From assembly GCF_026344005.1 (NCBI RefSeq), contig NZ_JAPKNH010000001.1:186001-250000 (forward strand): a stretch of 64,000 nt of DNA. Reading direction: 5' to 3'. Positions 25,514 to 35,547 of this stretch are shown piece after piece (the stretch's first letter is position 1; every line of letters begins with the position of its first letter). The notes beneath the pieces are model-generated. The model worked only from the letters and a program-made list of their open reading frames with translations. It made no database searches and was not told the DNA's origin. Origin of the DNA: Kaistia terrae (GTDB lineage Bacteria; Pseudomonadota; Alphaproteobacteria; Rhizobiales; Kaistiaceae). The translations under genes and the position numbers were made by a program.

Positions 25514-26455
25514 ATGATGTCCATGGCCGCCAAGCGCGACAGCCACCCGACGACGCACCAGGAAACGCAGCTGAAGGACATCGTGAAGACGCTGCCTTTG
25601 CGCGTCCTGAGCGAAGCCGACTGGCAGCACTGGACCACCAAGGGCTATGTCATTCTCCGCCAGGCCGTGCCGAAGGAGAATGTCGAGCGGCTGGTCGAGC
25701 TGCTCTGGCAGTTCGACGAGAAGGACCCCGCCGATCCGGCCACCTGGTATGCGCCGCAGCGCCGCGATCACCTGATGAAGGAGCTGAATGGCACAGGCAT
25801 GCTGGAGATCTACAATCACCAGTATCTCTGGGACAATCGCCAGCAGCAGCGGGTCTATGATGCCTTCGTCGACATCTGGGACCGCGAGGACCTATGGGTG
25901 ACGATCGACCGCGCCAATCTCAATCCGCCGAAGAAGGTGAAGGGCAATCCGAACGGCTTCATCCATTGGGATGCCGACACCTCGCTGGTTCCAGCTCCGA
26001 TCGGCGTGCAGGGCGTTTTGAGCCTGAAGAAGCAGGACGGCGACGTCGGCGGCTTCCAGTGCATCCCGGAACTGTTTGCCAATTTCGATGCATGGGTGAA
26101 GACGCAGCCTGAAGACCGCGACCCGATGCATCCCGACACGACGGGGCTCACGATCACCAATATCGAGATGGAAGCCGGCGACTTGCTGATCTTCAATTCG
26201 CTGCTGGCCCATGGCGTCCGGCCCAACCATTCGGACGACCGCGTCCGCATGGCGCAGTACATTTCCATGCATCCCGCCGAAGAGGCGAATGTCGCCGAGC
26301 GAGCCGAGCGCATCCGCCTCTGGCGCGAGCATGACCATCCGCAGCGCGAAGCCTTCCCGGGCGACCCGCGCGAATGGGAAAAGCATAATGCCGAAACGGC
26401 GACGCTCTCGCCGCTGGGCGAGAAGTTGCTGGGCCTGAAGAGCTGGAACGAGTAG
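25514..26455 (+). CDS. Phytanoyl-CoA dioxygenase (PhyH) family oxygenase
   Basis: A 313-residue Fe(II)/2-oxoglutarate oxygenase. The HxD iron ligands are in HWDAD (His151, Asp153) with distal His233 in LAHGVRP and a likely 2-oxoglutarate-binding Arg near 243-245. ATG 25514 follows GGGAGAG; a second ATG is the next codon. The divergent AraC gene probably controls it. Substrate unknown; family members hydroxylate lipids and secondary metabolites. Confidence 0.85.
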   Translation: MMSMAAKRDSHPTTHQETQLKDIVKTLPLRVLSEADWQHWTTKGYVILRQAVPKENVERLVELLWQFDEKDPADPATWYAPQRRDHLMKELNGTGMLEIYNHQYLWDNRQQQRVYDAFVDIWDREDLWVTIDRANLNPPKKVKGNPNGFIHWDADTSLVPAPIGVQGVLSLKKQDGDVGGFQCIPELFANFDAWVKTQPEDRDPMHPDTTGLTITNIEMEAGDLLIFNSLLAHGVRPNHSDDRVRMAQYISMHPAEEANVAERAERIRLWREHDHPQREAFPGDPREWEKHNAETATLSPLGEKLLGLKSWNE

Positions 26456-26519
26456 GGGGCGACCCGCAGGGTTGCCGCGCACTACGCGAGACGCCCGCTC
26501 GATGGGCGTCTCTAGCTCG

Positions 26520-27410
26520 CTAGCCGAACCGGGCATCCTGTCCGCGCAGCCGGGCGACGTCGCGCTTGGGCGAGAGCTGGTGGATGCGGACATAGTCGCG
26601 CGAGAATTGCGACGGGCTTTCATAGCCGACCGCAAAGCCGGCCTCGGCCGCCGTCAGGCCGTCCATGACCATCATCCGGCGCGCTTCCTGCAGCCGGATA
26701 TGGTTGCGGAACTGCAGCGGCGTCATGGTCGTGACAGCGCGAAAATGCTCGTGAAAGCTCGACAAACTCATGCCCGCCATGGCAGCGAGATCGTCGACGG
26801 CGAATGCCTCCCGATACGACCCGCGCAGGAAGCGGACAACGCGCTCGATCTGGCCCAGCCGGCCTTCGCCGCTGGCGATCTGGCGCAGCAGCGCGCCATG
26901 CGGGCCGGACAGGATCCGGTGCAGGATTTCCCGTTCGGCGAGCGGGGCGAGATGCTTCGCCTCGGCTTGATCTTCCGTCAGAGCCAGCAATCGAACCGCC
27001 GCATCGATCAGGCCGGGCGTCGCGGCGCTGGTTGCCAGCGGTGAAGCTTGCTCCGCTGCCGGCATGTCCGCCCGCGTCGTGACGATCTCGGAAAGCAAAG
27101 CGCGGTCGAGTTCCAGCCGCAGGCAGAGGAAGGGCGCCTCGGGGCTCGCCGATACCACGGCGCCGATGACGGGCAGGTCGATGCCGACGATGAGAAAGCT
27201 CGATGGATCGTAGAGAAACGGCCGGCCGCTGATCGTTACCTGCTTCCGGCCCTGGGCGACGAGGCAGATGGACGGAGGGTACAGCGTGTGCACCGGCTCG
27301 GTCCGCGACGATGATCGGACAAGGCTCACCCGTTCCAGCGTCGTCTCGACGATGCCGTCTTCCGGCGCAAGGCGGCCGATCAGATCCGCCAGATCATTGC
27401 AATTTTGCAT
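26520..27410 (-). CDS. AraC-family regulator with AraC_N (CupA-like) domain
   Basis: A 296-residue regulator. The N-terminal half fits the AraC_N type (TLYPPSICLVAQGRKQVTI, then FLIVGIDLPV), the C-terminal part (about 195-290) has two helix-turn-helix motifs (AVDDLAAMAGMSLSSFHEHF; AGFAVGYESPSQFSRDY). The frame runs open to 28478 but overlaps the divergent SDR gene, so the start is set at ATG 27410 (MQNCNDLADLIGRL), typical of this subgroup. Members often sit next to, and control, SDR and aldo/keto reductase genes, as here. Confidence 0.88.
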   Translation of the reverse strand: MQNCNDLADLIGRLAPEDGIVETTLERVSLVRSSSRTEPVHTLYPPSICLVAQGRKQVTISGRPFLYDPSSFLIVGIDLPVIGAVVSASPEAPFLCLRLELDRALLSEIVTTRADMPAAEQASPLATSAATPGLIDAAVRLLALTEDQAEAKHLAPLAEREILHRILSGPHGALLRQIASGEGRLGQIERVVRFLRGSYREAFAVDDLAAMAGMSLSSFHEHFRAVTTMTPLQFRNHIRLQEARRMMVMDGLTAAEAGFAVGYESPSQFSRDYVRIHQLSPKRDVARLRGQDARFG

Positions 27411-27551
27411 GCGGGCATCATCGATTGCGCGGCCGCGCAAGGCAACCTGATTTCGACCGGTTCGGACGATCGTGCAAGAGTCTCGGAGTTCCGTTCTACC
27501 GCCCGGCGGGCGGGATGGGCGATGTCGGTGTGTCTTCAAAAGGAGCACGAC

Positions 27552-28283
27552 ATGACGGATATCCGGAACAAGGTTGTTTTGATCACGGGCGCCAGCAGCG
27601 GTATCGGTGCCGCCCTGGCCCGCGAACTGGCAGCGGCCGACGCGAAGCTGGTGATCGGCGCGCGGCGCACCGATCGCATCGAGGCGCTGGCAGCCGAACT
27701 GGAAGGGGCGGGCGGAACCGTGCTGGCGAAGTCGCTCGATGTCACCGATCGCGACAGCATGAACCAGTTTGCCCAAGCGGCGCTCGATGCCTTCGGACGC
27801 ATCGACGTGATTGTCAACAATGCGGGCATCATGCCGCTGTCGCCGATGGCATCGCTCAAAGTTGACGAATGGGACCGCATGATCGACGTCAACATCCGCG
27901 GCGTGCTGCATGGCATCGCGGCGGTGTTGCCCGTGATGAACCGGCAGGGCGCGGGCCAGATCATCAATGTCTCGTCGATCGGCGGGCTTGGCGTGGTGCC
28001 GACCGCCGCTGTCTATTGCGCCACCAAATATGCCGTGCGGGCGATCTCGGATGGCCTGCGGCAGGAGAACGACAGGATCCGCGTCACCTGCGTCTATCCG
28101 GGCGTCGTGGAATCGGAGCTCGCCGGCACGATCACCGATCCGGTCGCGGCGGCGGCGATGGTCGCCTATCGCAGCATCGCCCTGAAGCCGGCGGCGATCG
28201 CGGCCGCCATTGCCCATGTCATCGGCCAGCCGGCCGATGTCGACACCAGCGAAATCGTCATCCGTCCGACGGCGAGCGCCTAG
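27552..28283 (+). CDS. Short-chain dehydrogenase/reductase (SDR)
   Basis: A 243-residue classical SDR: cofactor motif TGASSGIG (12-19), NNAG (89-92), catalytic Ser about 141-142, Tyr155 and Lys159 (YCATK). An Arg-Arg after the second strand (GARRTDR) favours NADP(H). ATG 27552 follows AAAAGGAG. Divergent from the AraC regulator and upstream of an aldo/keto reductase, suggesting a regulated carbonyl-reducing set. Substrate unknown. Confidence 0.9.
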   Translation: MTDIRNKVVLITGASSGIGAALARELAAADAKLVIGARRTDRIEALAAELEGAGGTVLAKSLDVTDRDSMNQFAQAALDAFGRIDVIVNNAGIMPLSPMASLKVDEWDRMIDVNIRGVLHGIAAVLPVMNRQGAGQIINVSSIGGLGVVPTAAVYCATKYAVRAISDGLRQENDRIRVTCVYPGVVESELAGTITDPVAAAAMVAYRSIALKPAAIAAAIAHVIGQPADVDTSEIVIRPTASA

Positions 28284-28517
28284 GGAAGAGCCGAGGGCGG
28301 CGTCGTTCACGCGTCCGTGATCGGCGTCGCCCTTTGATATCGCCCGCCGCGCGCCCATTTCTGGGAGGCCCCTCCCGGGGGCATCCATTGCGAGACGAGC
28401 GGGTGTCATGGCCAGGGTGCCTTGCCTGCTTTCCGTCGCACAGCGGATTTCGATTCCGGCTGGATGCGCGTGCCGCAAAGGGCGTCGCTTCCGGCCTCCT
28501 CATCGAAGGACGACACC

Positions 28518-29390
28518 ATGCCAAACGACATCAACGCCGCAGCGTCCGGTCAGTTTTTGATCGGCGGTGATTTGCCCGTCAACCGGCTCGGCTTCGGCGC
28601 CATGCGCATCACCGGCGACGGCATCTGGGGCGACCCCAAGGATATCGCCGAGGCCAAGCGCACGCTGAAGCGCGTCCCGGAACTCGGCATCGACCTGATC
28701 GACACCGCCGACAGCTACGGCCCCTATGTCAGCGAGGATCTGATCGCCGACGTCCTGCATCCTTACAAGAACCTCGTCATCGCCACCAAGGGCGCGCTGA
28801 CCCGGCATGGTCCCAATATCTGGCAGGTGGTCGGCCGGCCGGAATATCTGCGCCAGGCCGTGCTGATGAGCCTGCGCCGGCTCAAGATCGAGCGCATCGA
28901 TCTCTGGCAGTTGCACCGGATCGATCCGCGCGTGCCGCAGGACGAGCAGTTCCAGGTGATCGCCGACATGCGTCGGGAAGGCCTGATCCGCCATGTCGGC
29001 CTTTCGGAAGTCTCGGTTGCCGAGATCAAGGCGGCGCAGAAGTTCTTCCCGGTCACGACGGTGCAGAACCAGTACAACCTGGTCGATCGCAAGAGCGAGG
29101 CGGTGCTCGATTTCGCCGAGGCCAACGATATCGGCTTCATCCCCTGGGCGCCGCTCGCCTCCGGCAATCTTGCGCGTCCGGGCTCGGCCCTGACCTCGAT
29201 TGCCGAAAAGCTCGGCGCGACGCCGGGTCAGGTGGCGCTCGCCTGGCTGCTGAAGCGCTCGAAGGTGATGCTGCCGATCCCCGGTACGGGCAGCGTCAAG
29301 CACCTTGAGGAAAACACCGCCGCCGCATCGCTCAAGCTGTCCGACGAGGATTTTGCCGCCCTCGACACGGAAGCCCGCCGCGCCGCCTAG
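28518..29390 (+). CDS. Aldo/keto reductase (first of three)
   Basis: A 290-residue (beta/alpha)8 reductase with tetrad Asp62, Tyr67 (DTADSYG), Lys91 (ATKGA) and His133 (LHRID). The C-terminal NADPH-binding part has [17 protein letters not shown] 28518 follows GAAGGA; the frame is open from 28422 but without a ribosome binding site. Probably under the AraC regulator at 26520 together with the SDR, though 234 bases separate them. Confidence 0.9.
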   Translation: MPNDINAAASGQFLIGGDLPVNRLGFGAMRITGDGIWGDPKDIAEAKRTLKRVPELGIDLIDTADSYGPYVSEDLIADVLHPYKNLVIATKGALTRHGPNIWQVVGRPEYLRQAVLMSLRRLKIERIDLWQLHRIDPRVPQDEQFQVIADMRREGLIRHVGLSEVSVAEIKAAQKFFPVTTVQNQYNLVDRKSEAVLDFAEANDIGFIPWAPLASGNLARPGSALTSIAEKLGATPGQVALAWLLKRSKVMLPIPGTGSVKHLEENTAAASLKLSDEDFAALDTEARRAA

Positions 29391-29438
29391 GCCGTCCGTT
29401 CCCTCCTGCCGGTCGCGGGTTTCCCGCGGCCGGCGCGA

Positions 29439-29969
29439 TCAGGCCGGCACATAGGTCAGCCGGATCACGCCCTCGTCGAGAGGGTCTGTTGAAACCAGCT
29501 TGAGCGGCGGGCAAGGCCCGGCGAAGAAGGGCGTACCGCTGCCGAGCACGACGGGATGCAGATAGAGCCGGTATTCATCGACAAGGCCTAGTTCGGTCAG
29601 GCCCTGCGCCAGCTTCGGTCCCGCGACGGCGATCTCGCCGGAAATCTTCTCCTTCAGGCCGCGTATCGCCGCCTCGAAATCCTCGCCGAGCAGGGTCGCA
29701 TTGGCGCCGACCGATTTCAGCGAGCGTGACACGACCCATTTGGGCTGGCGCCGCCAGGCGGTCGCGAACGCCCGCTCGGCCGCGCTCCATTCCGGCCGAT
29801 CCTCATCCCAATAGCGCATGATCTCGTAGATGCGCCGGCCATAGATGCTGCCTGCGAGGCCGTCGACATGCTCGGTCCAGTGGCGAAAAAGGGCTGGGCC
29901 CGTCGCCATCGCCTCATGGTCGACATAGCCGTCGAGCGACTGGTTCATTCCAAAGACGAGCTTCGCCAT
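29439..29969 (-). CDS. Dihydrofolate reductase-like (RibD C-terminal) protein
   Basis: A 176-residue single-domain protein of the DHFR/RibD-C fold: begins KLVFGMNQSLDGYVD, contains YGRRIYEIMRYW, KWVVSRSL, GEIAVAGPKLAQGL and ends with LYLHPVVLGSGTPFF. Such small paralogues are common accessory reductases, not the folate enzyme. Convergent with the preceding aldo/keto reductase gene. Confidence 0.85.
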   Translation of the reverse strand: MAKLVFGMNQSLDGYVDHEAMATGPALFRHWTEHVDGLAGSIYGRRIYEIMRYWDEDRPEWSAAERAFATAWRRQPKWVVSRSLKSVGANATLLGEDFEAAIRGLKEKISGEIAVAGPKLAQGLTELGLVDEYRLYLHPVVLGSGTPFFAGPCPPLKLVSTDPLDEGVIRLTYVPA

Positions 29970-30148
29970 GCCGGGCCACTCCTGACGTTAGGTCACCAGA
30001 CTAGCCCGGGACTGTGCCCGCATGAAATGGAAACGATCGGGTGGCGCGCGCGGGGCTTTTGGGTCCAGAGTGCAGGGATGGGTGATCCCCGGCCGGCGCA
30101 CCGGCCGCCCCCCGGATCGCGCCCGCCCGACTGCCTCAGGAGCCCGCC

Positions 30149-31129
30149 ATGGAATATACCCGTCTCGGTCGCACCGGCCTTGAAGTTTCCCGACTTTGCC
30201 TCGGCTGCATGAGCTATGGCGACCCGGCGCGCGGCAACCATGCCTGGACGCTGCCGGAGGCGGAAAGCCGGCCCTTCATCAAGAAGGCGCTCGATCTCGG
30301 CATCAATTTCTTCGACACCGCGAACGTCTATTCCGACGGCTCGAGCGAGGAGATCGTCGGCAAGGCGCTGCACGATTTCGCTAAACGTGAAGAGGTGGTG
30401 ATCGCCACCAAGGTGCATGGCCGCATGCGCCCCGGTCCGAATGGCGCCGGCCTGTCGCGAAAAGCGATCCTGCACGAGATCGACGAGAGTTTGCGCCGCC
30501 TCGGCACCGATTATGTCGACCTCTACCAGATCCACCGTTTCGACTATCAGACGCCGATCGAGGAGACGATCGAGGCGCTCGACGAGGTCGTGAAGATGGG
30601 CAAGGCCCGCTATATCGGCGCGTCGTCGATGTATGCGTGGCAGTTCGCCAAGATGCTGGCAATGCAGGAAAATCGCGGTCTCGCCCGCTTCGTCTCGATG
30701 CAGGATTACGTCAACCTGCTCTATCGCGAGGAGGAGCGCGAGATGCTGCCGCTCTGCGCCTCGGAGGGGATCGGCGTCATTCCCTGGAGCCCGCTCGCGC
30801 GAGGCCGGCTGACGCGCCCATGGGACGAAAAGACGGCCCGCGCCGAGACGGACGAATTCGGCAAGGGGCTCTACTCCCGCACCGCCGACGCCGACAAGCT
30901 GGTGGTCGAGGCGGTCGCGCGTGTCGCGGCGCAGCGCGACCTTCCGCGCGCCCAGATCGCGCTCGCCTGGGTCTTGTCGAAATCGGTCATCTCCGCGCCG
31001 ATCGTCGGCGCGACCAAGATGCAGCATCTCGACGACGCGGCGGCGGCGCTGTCGATCCGCCTCGACGAATTCGAGATCGCCGCGCTGGAAGCCGCCTATA
31101 TTCCGCATTCGGTGGCGGGGTTCGTCTGA
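30149..31129 (+). CDS. Aldo/keto reductase (second of three)
   Basis: A 326-residue reductase of the YajO/IolS-like branch: MEYTRLGRTGLEVSRLCLG start, Asp56 and Tyr61 (DTANVYSDG), Lys88 (ATKVH), His129 (YQIHRFD), NADPH region near SAPIVGATKMQHL. ATG follows CAGGAG. Stand-alone transcript; substrate unknown. Confidence 0.9.
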   Translation: MEYTRLGRTGLEVSRLCLGCMSYGDPARGNHAWTLPEAESRPFIKKALDLGINFFDTANVYSDGSSEEIVGKALHDFAKREEVVIATKVHGRMRPGPNGAGLSRKAILHEIDESLRRLGTDYVDLYQIHRFDYQTPIEETIEALDEVVKMGKARYIGASSMYAWQFAKMLAMQENRGLARFVSMQDYVNLLYREEEREMLPLCASEGIGVIPWSPLARGRLTRPWDEKTARAETDEFGKGLYSRTADADKLVVEAVARVAAQRDLPRAQIALAWVLSKSVISAPIVGATKMQHLDDAAAALSIRLDEFEIAALEAAYIPHSVAGFV

Positions 31130-31322
31130 GGGACGGGCTTGTCTGAGGAGGCAGGTCCACAACGTCCGGACGCGTCAGAACCTGTCCTCGCTCGAAGGCC
31201 GTCAAGCGAGGCCGGATGGTGGTGCCATCGGGTGTCGCGTGCGTCGGCGGGCGGGCATGGAGGAAGCCGTCCGGACCTGCTAGACGTGCCGGAAATTCCA
31301 GCGCCATCCAGAGGATTTCACA

Positions 31323-31652
31323 GTGATCCAGCCCACGGCTACCTTCAAAGAGAACCTGCGATTGCTGCCCTCGACCGACGGTCTTGCCCGTATCGACCTC
31401 ATCGATCCGGCTGGCGCGGTCGTGGCAACGATCGAAAACCAGCCGGGCAAGCAGGGTTCGCTGGCTGTCTATCAGTATCTCCAGCAGAGTTTTGGCGCGC
31501 TCCATGCCGAAGCCGCTGCCCATGGCCTAGACGTCTTTGCCGAGCACACGACCGATGCCAGGAACCGGCCGGGCGCTCATCCCAATGTCGACCGCCTGCT
31601 GGAAATTGTTGGCGGGGCCGCCCCGCTCAGCATCGGGCTTGTCGCTGCCTGA
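31323..31652 (+). CDS. DUF2322 family protein
   Basis: A 109-residue protein. The sequence blocks LARIDLIDPAGAVVATIENQ, GSLAVYQYL, FAEHTTDARNRPGAHPNVDR and the ending GGAAPLSIGL match my recollection of DUF2322. GTG 31323 follows AGAGGA by 7 bases. Soluble, no signal; function unknown. Confidence 0.7.
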   Translation: MIQPTATFKENLRLLPSTDGLARIDLIDPAGAVVATIENQPGKQGSLAVYQYLQQSFGALHAEAAAHGLDVFAEHTTDARNRPGAHPNVDRLLEIVGGAAPLSIGLVAA

Positions 31653-31799
31653 TGCAGGCACCCCCGGCCTCATGGGCCAGGCGGTGACCCTGGGACCATG
31701 AACGGAAACGCCTTCGCAAAATGCCTGCGTTCGGACGTCCGGTCATGACGGATGGCAACGACCGGCACGGCCGCCATTGCCATCCGCATCGTGGTCGGG

Positions 31800-32899
<1,100 letters not shown>

Positions 32900-32950
32900 T
32901 TACCGCGGATTCCGATCGGCCGAGTATCCGGCTGTTCAGGAAGCGCGCCA

Positions 32951-33818
32951 ATGGATGCGATTGCCGCCGCGAGATCTGCCTTTGCCGAGAGTTTGCGACG
33001 GCTCGTGCCGCTGCGCTCCGCCGCTGTTGTCGAGGCCTTCGGTCGCGTCCCGCGCGAGCGTTTCGTCGGGCCGCCACCATGGCGGATCAAGGATCCGTTC
33101 GCGGCGTACGACTATTGGACCGTGACCGGCGCAGATCCGAGCGCGCTCTACCAGGATGTGCTGGTGGCGCTGGATCGTGCGCGCGGCATCAACAACGGAC
33201 AGCCGAGCCTCTGGGCGCTGGTGTTTGATAGGCTCGCGATCCGCCCGGGCATGAGCATCATCCATCTGGGCTGTGGGACCGGCTATTACACCGCCATTCT
33301 CGCGGAGCTGGCGGGGGCCGAGGCTGCGATACTCGCCATCGAGATTGATACCGACCTCGCCGGACGGGCGCGGGAGGCGCTGCGACCCTGGCCGCTGGTG
33401 CGCGTCGAACTCGCCGATGGCGCGCGGATGAAATTGTCGCCGGCCGACTGCATCGTCGCCAGCGCCGGCGCGACGCATCCGCTCGCCGGCTGGCTCGACG
33501 CACTGAAGCCCGGTGGCCAACTGCTGTTCCCGATGACGTCGGCGCGGGGGCCGGGCGGGATGCTGCTGGTCTCTCGCCGGGATGGCGGGGGCCATGCGGC
33601 CGAATTCCTCTGCGGCGCGGCGTTCATTCCCTTTCTGGGCGCGCGCGACGAATGGGTCGGCGATCGCCTCGGCCGGGCGCTGGCGATCGACCGGGGGAAC
33701 GCCGGTCCGCTCGCTCCGCCGCGATCGTCACGCCGAGGGTTCCAGCTGCTGGCTGCATGGAAACGGCTGGTGCCTGTCGCGGCAGGAGCCGGCTGGGCGC
33801 CCCGATTCCAACCGTTGA
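32951..33818 (+). pseudogene. PIMT-like SAM methyltransferase with C-terminal frame break
   Basis: Residues 1-250 form a protein-L-isoaspartate methyltransferase-like domain: RVPRERFVGPP, then SAM motif IHLGCGTGYYTAIL, AIEIDTDLAGRARE and ADCIVASAGATHPL. In the starting frame the reading continues to 34156 over the antisense SDR gene with an odd composition. From about 33695 the sequence makes sense in the +1 frame: RSLRRDRHAEGSSCWLHGNGWCLS with a stop at 33818 (given in halves RSLRRDRHAEGSS and CWLHGNGWCLS), which looks like the family C-terminus. The run GGGGG at 33692-33696 is the likely slip point. It may be a true lesion or a sequencing error. Confidence 0.65.
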
Positions 33819-33861
33819 GTTGGAACCGGGGCGCAAGTGTTGGAAGCGGGCAGGCCTGGAC

Positions 33862-34632
33862 CTACCTCGCCGTCCACCCGCCATCGACCAGAAGGGTCTG
33901 GCCGGTGATCATCGAGGCGGCGTCGGAGGCGAGGAAGACGACGACGCCCGACACTTCCTTCGGCTGGCCGATCCGGTGCAGGGCGGCGATGCGTTCCAGC
34001 ACGTCGGCGTGGAAAGCCGGGTCAGAGAGCATGTCGGCCGTGCCGTCGGTACGGATGAAGGTCGGCGCCACGCAGTTGACGCGGACATTGTGCTTGCCCC
34101 ATTCGACCGCGAAGCACTTGGTCATATGGCTGACGGCGGCCTTGCTCAGGCAATAGATCGCCTCGCCCGGCAAGGCGATCGCGCCGGCCTGCGAGCCCAT
34201 GTTGACGATCGCGCCGGATTTTCGCGCGATCATGTGGCGGCCGACATATTGCGACAGGAAGAAGGTCGATTTCACATTCAGGTTGATGGTGAAATCGAAC
34301 TCGTCCTCCGGAAAGTCCTCGATCGGCCCCTCCGTGCCGCCGCCGACATTGTTGACGAGGATGTCGATATGGCCGAGCGCGGCGATGGCGCTGTCCACGG
34401 CGCCATAGGCCTGCTTCAGGTCGAGAACGTCCATCTGCAGCGGGATCGCCTTGCGTCCCATCGCCTCGATTTCCGCGACAAGCCCGGCATCGGCCTTTTC
34501 GTCGCGCAACCCCAGCGCGATATCCGCGCCGGCGGCAGCCAGCGCCAGCGCGGTGGCGCGTCCCAGTCCGCGCGCGGCGCCGGTGACAAGGGCCGTTCGG
34601 CCGGTGAGATCAAAACTCGGCAGTTCGCTCAT
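33862..34632 (-). CDS. Short-chain dehydrogenase/reductase, 3-oxoacyl-reductase-like
   Basis: A 256-residue SDR: cofactor motif TGAARGLG near 17-24, NNVGG near 95, catalytic Ser in NMGSQAG, Tyr and Lys in YCLSKAA, and the terminal block FLASDAASMITGQTLLVDGG. ATG 34632 follows GGGAGGGG. It is of the FabG/glucose-dehydrogenase type; NADP or NAD preference and substrate are not clear. Confidence 0.9.
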   Translation of the reverse strand: MSELPSFDLTGRTALVTGAARGLGRATALALAAAGADIALGLRDEKADAGLVAEIEAMGRKAIPLQMDVLDLKQAYGAVDSAIAALGHIDILVNNVGGGTEGPIEDFPEDEFDFTINLNVKSTFFLSQYVGRHMIARKSGAIVNMGSQAGAIALPGEAIYCLSKAAVSHMTKCFAVEWGKHNVRVNCVAPTFIRTDGTADMLSDPAFHADVLERIAALHRIGQPKEVSGVVVFLASDAASMITGQTLLVDGGWTAR

Positions 34633-34752
34633 CAGGTTCCCCTCCCAGGAATGCTTGATTGGCGGGAAGGATAGAGCAGGGGGAAGCGCTTGTCTGGAGC
34701 CGGTTTGGGTGAGGGGGCATTGTCTTTGCAAGATGAGATAGGAAAATAATCC

Positions 34753-34781
34753 TTGACACCGTGGCGCTGCTCCGGTAGGGT
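34753..34781 (+). promoter_or_regulatory. Putative sigma-70 promoter upstream of the GTA cluster
   Basis: TTGACA at 34753-34758, a 17-base spacer, and TAGGGT at 34776-34781. A full -35 match in the only long region upstream of the terminase genes on this strand. The -10 is imperfect, and GTA clusters often depend on extra activators. Confidence 0.45.
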
Positions 34782-34865
34782 TCAGGCATAGTCGAAGAGT
34801 TGCGTTCAGCGGTTGCTGGCAGCGATAGGCTTTCTAATTCTCTCCCCACCATTCCCACACTCGCC

Positions 34866-34967
34866 GTCATCCCGGGCTTGACCCGGGATCCATGCAGCCG
34901 GGTTGATGGTCGCGCGAACCTGCCGAATGCGCGGCTGGATGGATCCCTGCTTTCGCAGGGATGACGG
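34866..34967. repeat. Facing pair of palindromic repeats (GTCATCCC...GGGATCCAT)
   Basis: Left hairpin GTCATCCCGGG...CCCGGGATCCAT (34866-34892 region), right hairpin ATGGATCCCTGC...GATGACG (34939-34967) in inverse orientation. Same composite as at 40738, 48746 and 53564. Confidence 0.75.
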
Positions 34968-35052
34968 CGAGCGTGGGGTAGAGGTTGCGCTCCATTCGGC
35001 GCCCACGGCCGCGAACTTGCCACACCGCCACAGCCTGTCGAGGCAAAAAAGA

Positions 35053-35547
35053 ATGCCTGAACTGAGCCTCGACCAATGGGCGGCGATCCGTGTTGCCTAT
35101 GAGACGACGGCTGTCGGGCTTCGGGATATCGCCGCGACTTATGGCGTCAGCCATGTCTCGGTTGCCAAACATGCCGAGCGTGAAAGCTGGCTGCGGCCGG
35201 GCGAGGCGCCGCCGCTGCCGGATGGCGCGGCCGAAGAGAAGCTGGTGGCGCGGCTCTATCGAACCTTTGAACGACAGGTCGCCGAACTCGAACTGCGCTT
35301 CGCCAATGGCGAGGGCGGCGTCGAGGAGAAGGACGCCCGCACGCTTTCGGTGCTGGCCCGGACGTTGGAAACCTTGGCAAAGCTGCGGGAGGGGACGGAC
35401 GATGCCGGTGCCGCCGCTCCCGTCGATATCGAAGCCCTCCGGGCGCGACTTCAGAAGCGCCTGGAACAGCTCGATGCGGAAGGGGAGCCGGCCGGATCGC
35501 CTGCTGGCGGAACTGCGGCCGGAGGAGATCGAGGCGTTCCAGTTTGA
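35053..35547 (+). CDS. GTA small terminase-like protein (g1)
   Basis: A 164-residue protein at the head of the GTA cluster. N-terminal helix-turn-helix (VAYETTAVGLRDIAATYGVS, VSVAKHAERESW) then a helical, charged C-terminus (LSVLARTLETLAKL; ALRARLQKRLEQL). This fits a small terminase subunit that positions the packaging motor on DNA. ATG 35053 is preceded by an A-rich stretch without a clear ribosome binding site. Overlaps the large terminase by 74 bases. Confidence 0.75.
   Translation: MPELSLDQWAAIRVAYETTAVGLRDIAATYGVSHVSVAKHAERESWLRPGEAPPLPDGAAEEKLVARLYRTFERQVAELELRFANGEGGVEEKDARTLSVLARTLETLAKLREGTDDAGAAAPVDIEALRARLQKRLEQLDAEGEPAGSPAGGTAAGGDRGVPV

Larger units (their letters stand above)
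34633..35052. other. Regulatory and repeat region before the GTA cluster
   Basis: No gene in 420 bases. Holds a possible promoter at 34753-34781 and a facing pair of palindromic repeats at 34866-34967. From the promoter to the first GTA gene the leader would be about 265 bases. Confidence 0.55.

Noticed and set aside
33819-34156. Long C-terminal extension of the methyltransferase over the antisense SDR gene
   Set aside because: Best explained by a frame break at 33692-33696; the extension has shadow-like composition and no family match.
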